Assembly (NCBI GenBank): GCA_963663245.1
Contig: OY760143.1
Span: 1,736,001 to 1,800,000, forward strand
Reading direction: 5' to 3'
DNA: 64,000 nt
Source: JAFGVL01 sp963663245
GTDB lineage: Bacteria; Bacteroidota; Bacteroidia; Bacteroidales; Paludibacteraceae
In this document: positions 61,081-64,000 of the stretch, piece by piece
Position numbering within the stretch: position 1 is the stretch's first letter
How the letters are laid out: each line of letters opens with the position of its first letter
Program-made: the position numbers and the translations under genes
The notes under the pieces: generated by a model
What the model was told of the DNA's origin: nothing
Seen by the model: the letters and a program-made list of their open reading frames with translations, nothing else
The model's database searches: none

Positions 61081-61134
61081 AAATCCAGACCCAAATCATC
61101 AAGCTAAACAACTTGAAATCTGCGGTCTGGATTT
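61081..61134 (+). terminator. Terminator after clpC
   Basis: AAATCCAGACC pairs with GGTCTGGATTT. An inner CAAG/CTTG stem and a long T-run (61132-61140) follow. Strong intrinsic terminator. Confidence 0.85.
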
Positions 61135-61149
61135 TTTTTTAAAAGATTC

Positions 61150-61180
61150 TTGCTGATATTACCCAAATACATTACTTTTG
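61150..61180 (+). promoter_or_regulatory. Promoter of the SRP RNA-tRNA-Thr unit
   Basis: TTG (61150-61152), a 20-nt spacer and TACTTTTG (61173-61180). Both elements match the Bacteroidota consensus. Transcription would begin a few nt downstream, near the SRP RNA 5' end. Confidence 0.7.
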
Positions 61181-61183
61181 TGC

Positions 61184-61282
61184 TGGGTAAGTCCTATACG
61201 ACCAGCTCCCTTTTAATCCCCCAGGGTGGGAACACAGCAAGGGTACATCGGTTGTAGCGGTGCGATATAGTAAGCTTACCCA
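61184..61282 (+). ncRNA. ffs: Signal recognition particle RNA (small bacterial type)
   Basis: About 99 nt closed by TGGGTAAG/CTTACCCA. The apical hairpin has the SRP signature: CCCAGGGT, a GGGA (GNRA) tetraloop and ACACAGCA, with CCCTT/AAGGG beneath and flanking ACCAGC/GGTTGT. It scaffolds Ffh for cotranslational targeting. It has a consensus promoter and lies 3 nt upstream of the tRNA-Thr gene. The exact ends may be off by a few nt. Confidence 0.9.
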
Positions 61283-61285
61283 CCT

Positions 61286-61359
61286 GCCTCTTTAGCTCAG
61301 TTGGCCAGAGCACGTGATTTGTAATCTCGGGGTCGTTGGTTCGAATCCGACAAGAGGCT
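61286..61359 (+). tRNA. tRNA-Thr (anticodon TGT)
   Basis: 74 nt in full cloverleaf: acceptor GCCTCTT/AAGAGGC, D arm from GCTCAG to GAGC, anticodon loop TTTGTAA (anticodon TGT), T arm GTTGG-TTCGAAT-CCGAC, discriminator T. CCA is not encoded. The anticodon stem (CGTGA/TCTCG) carries one T-T mismatch. It is probably cotranscribed with the SRP RNA just upstream. Confidence 0.97.
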
Positions 61360-61370
61360 CAAACATTAGA

Positions 61371-61394
61371 AGAGACGCGATTTATCGCGTCTCT
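61371..61394 (+). terminator. Terminator-like hairpin after tRNA-Thr
   Basis: AGAGACGCGA pairs perfectly with TCGCGTCTCT (10 bp, TTTA loop), but only a short T-run follows. Its AGAGACG arms also appear in the palindrome at 33870-33901, so it may be a repetitive element doubling as a terminator. Confidence 0.65.
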
Positions 61395-61413
61395 TTGCAT
61401 TTTAAATAGCTTG

Positions 61414-61445
61414 TTTGTAAAACTATCATTTAAAGTGTACATTTG
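61414..61445 (+). promoter_or_regulatory. Promoter of the DUF4199-glycosyltransferase operon
   Basis: TTTG (61414-61417), a 20-nt spacer and TACATTTG (61438-61445), a full consensus promoter 18 nt before ATG 61464. Confidence 0.75.
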
Positions 61446-61463
61446 TATTCATTTTTTACAACA

Positions 61464-62054
61464 ATGGATACAGATCAATCAAACAAAATACTAACCAATG
61501 GCCTATTCCTAGGAATTGCCATATCTTCTAGATTTTTGTTAGATTTTCAAGATGGTGCTTTATCTCAAGTAGTATCATTTATACTTCTTTTTGGTATTTA
61601 CTCTGCAATGATGATGTGGGTTAAAGCCTTTCAAAAGACTCTTCCAGAAGAAAAAATCACATTAAAGCAAGTTATCTCCTACACTTTTAAAATATTTTTA
61701 ATTGGTGCTATTGCATCATCTATTTTTAAATACATCTATTTCCAACATATAAAGCCAGATATATTTGCTGCACTTATTAGCACCTATGATGATGCATATT
61801 CTGAAACTGTAGAAAAAGTAAATGAATTGCTCTTGAAAGCAAAAGAAGCTAACAACACAAATGATATTGCAGTTTACAAAGAAGGAATCAATCAGCTACA
61901 ATGGTGGAAATCAGTATTTATAAATTCATATTTTCAACCATTTTCAAGTTTAATTATCAATCTAATTGGTGGTCTTCTTTTAGGGTGGTTTATATGGCCT
62001 GTATTTAAAATAAACCAACAGAGAAAAAATTCAACTCCAAACATTAATCAATAA
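61464..62054 (+). CDS. DUF4199-type membrane protein
   Basis: 196 residues from ATG 61464; the upstream TTG at 61443 lies in the promoter. Four hydrophobic helices, with an N-terminal pair (FLGIAISSRFLLDF, QVVSFILLFGIYSAMMM), a third (IFLIGAIASSIFKYIYF) and one near the C-terminus (LIINLIGGLLLGWFIWPVF). A charged helix lies between the third and last (around YSETVEKVNELLLKAKEA). The pattern is that of DUF4199. Function unknown. In Bacteroidota it often precedes this glycosyltransferase; the stop is 3 nt from the next start. Confidence 0.75.
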   Translation: MDTDQSNKILTNGLFLGIAISSRFLLDFQDGALSQVVSFILLFGIYSAMMMWVKAFQKTLPEEKITLKQVISYTFKIFLIGAIASSIFKYIYFQHIKPDIFAALISTYDDAYSETVEKVNELLLKAKEANNTNDIAVYKEGINQLQWWKSVFINSYFQPFSSLIINLIGGLLLGWFIWPVFKINQQRKNSTPNINQ

Positions 62055-62057
62055 ACT

Positions 62058-63008
62058 ATGGATATTTCAGTTATAGTTCCCTTGTTTAACGAAGAAGAAT
62101 CATTACAAGAATTATTTGAAAAAATTCAACATGTAATGCTTAAGAACAAATATTCTTATGAAGTAATCTTTATAAACGACGGAAGCACAGATCGTTCATG
62201 GGATGTTATAGAAGGTTTAAAGGCGCAATACAAACAAGTAAGAGGAATTAAATTTCGTCGTAACTACGGGAAGTCTCCAGCTTTATTTCATGGTTTTGAT
62301 AGAGCTAAGGGCAATGTTGTTATTACAATGGATGCTGACTTACAGGATAACCCCAACGAAATACCAGAGTTGTATGATATGGTTTTCAAACAGGGCTTTG
62401 ATATTGTATCTGGCTGGAAGAAAAAACGCCACGACTCTACTCTAGCAAAAAATATCCCCTCTAAAATATACAATGCTACTGCTCGAAGTATAACTGGATT
62501 AAAATTGCACGACATGAACTGCGGTTTAAAGGCATACAAAAATGAAGTAGTAAAACACATTGAAGTATATGGTGAAATGCACCGATATATACCATATCTA
62601 GCTAAAAATGCTGGATTTACAAATATCACAGAGAAAGTAGTAGAACATCAAAAACGTAAATATGGCACATCGAAATTTGGACTTAGCCGTTTTGTGAATG
62701 GTTATCTAGATTTAATCTCGCTATGGTTTTTATCAAGATTTGGACGTAAACCAATGCATATTTTTGGCTTAGCTGGTTCATTAATGTTCTTATTTGGATT
62801 CTTAGCTACATTAGCTGTAGGTGGCATAAAATTACATGCTATTATAAATGAAACAAGAGCTCCTCTCGTTACTGATAGCCCCTATTTCTTTTTAGCAATA
62901 TTAGCTATGATAATGGGGACACAATTATTCCTAACAGGGTTTATTGGCGAATTAGTTTCTAGAAACTCAACTGAACGAAATAATTACACAATCGAAAAAG
63001 AAATTTAA
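62058..63008 (+). CDS. Family 2 glycosyltransferase (polyprenol-phosphate sugar transferase type)
   Basis: 316 residues. GT2 motifs: VIVPLFNEEESLQELF, FINDGSTDRSWDVIE, VITMDADLQDNPNEIPEL (DxD), FDIVSGWKKKRHD and MHRYIPYLA with EVVEHQKRKYGTSKFG-like acceptor motif. Two C-terminal membrane helices (HIFGLAGSLMFLFGFLATLA, FFLAILAMIMGTQLFLTGF). This is the DPM1/GtrB/ArnC-type layout, transferring a sugar from a nucleotide donor to a polyprenyl phosphate at the inner membrane. The donor sugar cannot be told. Confidence 0.92.
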   Translation: MDISVIVPLFNEEESLQELFEKIQHVMLKNKYSYEVIFINDGSTDRSWDVIEGLKAQYKQVRGIKFRRNYGKSPALFHGFDRAKGNVVITMDADLQDNPNEIPELYDMVFKQGFDIVSGWKKKRHDSTLAKNIPSKIYNATARSITGLKLHDMNCGLKAYKNEVVKHIEVYGEMHRYIPYLAKNAGFTNITEKVVEHQKRKYGTSKFGLSRFVNGYLDLISLWFLSRFGRKPMHIFGLAGSLMFLFGFLATLAVGGIKLHAIINETRAPLVTDSPYFFLAILAMIMGTQLFLTGFIGELVSRNSTERNNYTIEKEI

Positions 63009-63019
63009 AATTTACTCCT

Positions 63020-63544
63020 ATGTCAATATTTGAACAAGTTTTAGCATTTTCGGTACCATCAGCAATTATTGGTGCTGTTGTTTATTTGATATTAAACAAA
63101 ATGATGAAGGCAGAATCTGAACGTCGTAATTTTGAACTTCAAAAAATAACTGCAAAAAGTATTACTCCAGCAAAATTACAAGCCTACGAACGGATGGTTA
63201 TTTTCTTGGAAAGAATTGCACCGGACTCTATCCTTACTAGAGTTAATAATATAAATGAACTAACTGCTTTACAATTACAAAAAAGCATCCTACAGCAAGT
63301 TAAACAAGAGTGGGAACATAATATCTCTCAGCAATTATATATCAGACAAGACACATGGATTATGCTATCTAATGCAAAAGAAAGCTTAATTCAATTAACC
63401 AACACTTGTGCAGCAGAAGTAACCTTAGACTCTACAGCTCTTGAATATGCCAAACATATTATTCAAACCTTCAACAAGGTAGAAAAAACACCTGCAAGTA
63501 TTGCTATGAATATGCTAAAGCGCGACATATTTAAAATAAGATAA
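63020..63544 (+). CDS. Membrane-anchored small protein, uncharacterised Bacteroidota family
   Basis: 174 residues. One N-terminal membrane helix (AFSVPSAIIGAVVYLILN), then a charged helical segment with LQAYERMVIFLERIAPDSIL and QVKQEWEHNISQQLYI. I recall it as a DUF7935-like family, but this is unverified. No catalytic motif. It lies 11 nt after the glycosyltransferase and 1 nt before the nitroreductase gene, so it is operonic with both. Confidence 0.7.
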   Translation: MSIFEQVLAFSVPSAIIGAVVYLILNKMMKAESERRNFELQKITAKSITPAKLQAYERMVIFLERIAPDSILTRVNNINELTALQLQKSILQQVKQEWEHNISQQLYIRQDTWIMLSNAKESLIQLTNTCAAEVTLDSTALEYAKHIIQTFNKVEKTPASIAMNMLKRDIFKIR

Positions 63545-63545
63545 A

Positions 63546-64000
63546 ATGGATTTCTTAGAACTAGCAACAGCTCGTTATTCTCTTCGCAACTATTCTAACC
63601 AAAAAGTTGAACGAGAAAAACTAGAATATATAATACAGGCTGCACAAAATGCTCCTTCAGCCGTAAATTATCAACCTTGGTCGTTTATAGTTATTACTCA
63701 GGAAAAAATGATGCAAAAGCTATACGAATGCTATCACCGAGACTGGTTTAAAACAGCCAAAGCTTGTATTGTCGTTGTTGGAAATCATGAGCAATCATGG
63801 AAAAGACAAGAAGACGGGAAAGACCACTGTGATGTGGATGCATCCATTGCAATTGACCATTTAACTTTAGCTGCTACCCAACAAGGCTTAGGTAGTTGTT
63901 GGATATGCAATTTTAATTTGGAAAAATGTCGTCAATTGTTTAATTTCGCCTCTCATCTCGAACCAATTGCGCTTGTTCCTATCGGTTATCCTTCAGACAG
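63546..64000 (+). CDS. Nitroreductase family protein (partial, 3' end outside window)
   Basis: 151 codons visible, running off the right edge. The start MDFLELATARYSLRNYSNQK, then IIQAAQNAPSAVNYQPWSFI (FMN-binding Arg/Ser/Asn positions), DASIAIDHLTLAATQQGLGS and CWICNFN are typical of the FMN-dependent nitroreductase fold. It reduces nitro groups or related substrates with NAD(P)H. ATG at 63546, 1 nt after the previous stop. Confidence 0.88.
   Translation, partial: MDFLELATARYSLRNYSNQKVEREKLEYIIQAAQNAPSAVNYQPWSFIVITQEKMMQKLYECYHRDWFKTAKACIVVVGNHEQSWKRQEDGKDHCDVDASIAIDHLTLAATQQGLGSCWICNFNLEKCRQLFNFASHLEPIALVPIGYPSD

Noticed and set aside
61286..61394. tRNA-Thr as an integration (att) site for a mobile island
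   Set aside because: No integrase, no duplicated tRNA 3' end and only ordinary chromosomal genes follow.

Overview
The window is AT-rich DNA from a member of the Bacteroidota, most likely Bacteroidales/Marinilabiliales-like. Five things support this: many TAnnTTTG -7 promoter boxes, almost no Shine-Dalgarno sequences, several secreted proteins with type IX secretion (T9SS) C-terminal sorting domains plus a T9SS plug protein, a complete Na+-NQR operon, and a hybrid two-component sensor/AraC regulator. The exact genus cannot be read from the sequence. No prophage, integrase, transposase or CRISPR array was seen.

Layout. 1-3606 (minus): a surface-protein operon of two paralogous beta-helix proteins and a large partial protein with five ~76-residue tandem repeats and a PKD domain. 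It is divergent from a 7-TM AraC-type regulator (3742-4863). 4860-13373: an M24 peptidase, a half-length DUF1456 protein, an outer-membrane-type protein, dxs, trkA-trkH and a ketopantoate reductase. 13484-16771: the translation cluster thrS-infC-rpmI-rplT, with infC reading from an AUA codon. 16844-20501: a DEAD-box helicase and mutS2. 20582-30901: an adhesin island with a 2,389-residue T9SS cargo protein, a small membrane protein, an orphan T9SS sorting-domain remnant, a PIN-type toxin-antitoxin cassette flanked by short repeats, and a second T9SS protein. 30976-32355: menaquinone methyltransferase and mntP.

32464-42007: a D-xylose/pectin locus. A NUDIX-type regulator, xylulokinase, pectate lyase, xylose isomerase and a xylose transporter form one apparent operon, with a secreted pectinesterase upstream on the same strand. 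42200-48932: a DUF5606 gene and nqrABCDEF, in which a four-helix-bundle gene bordered by inverted repeats lies between nqrA and nqrB. 49105-52568: the T9SS plug protein and a MurU-like nucleotidyltransferase overlapping an AmgK-like kinase fused to a RapZ C-terminal domain, a plausible cell-wall sugar recycling pair. 52872-58344: an ECF sigma factor, a hybrid sensor-regulator and a lipoprotein. 58560-64000: clpC, SRP RNA and tRNA-Thr in tandem, then DUF4199, a GT2 glycosyltransferase, a membrane-anchored small protein and a partial nitroreductase.

Most genes are ordinary chromosomal housekeeping genes. The less ordinary signals are the inserted four-helix-bundle cassette, the kinase-RapZ fusion next to MurU, the AUA/SD start of infC, the repeat-flanked toxin-antitoxin cassette with adjacent adhesin debris, and several perfect intergenic palindromes.
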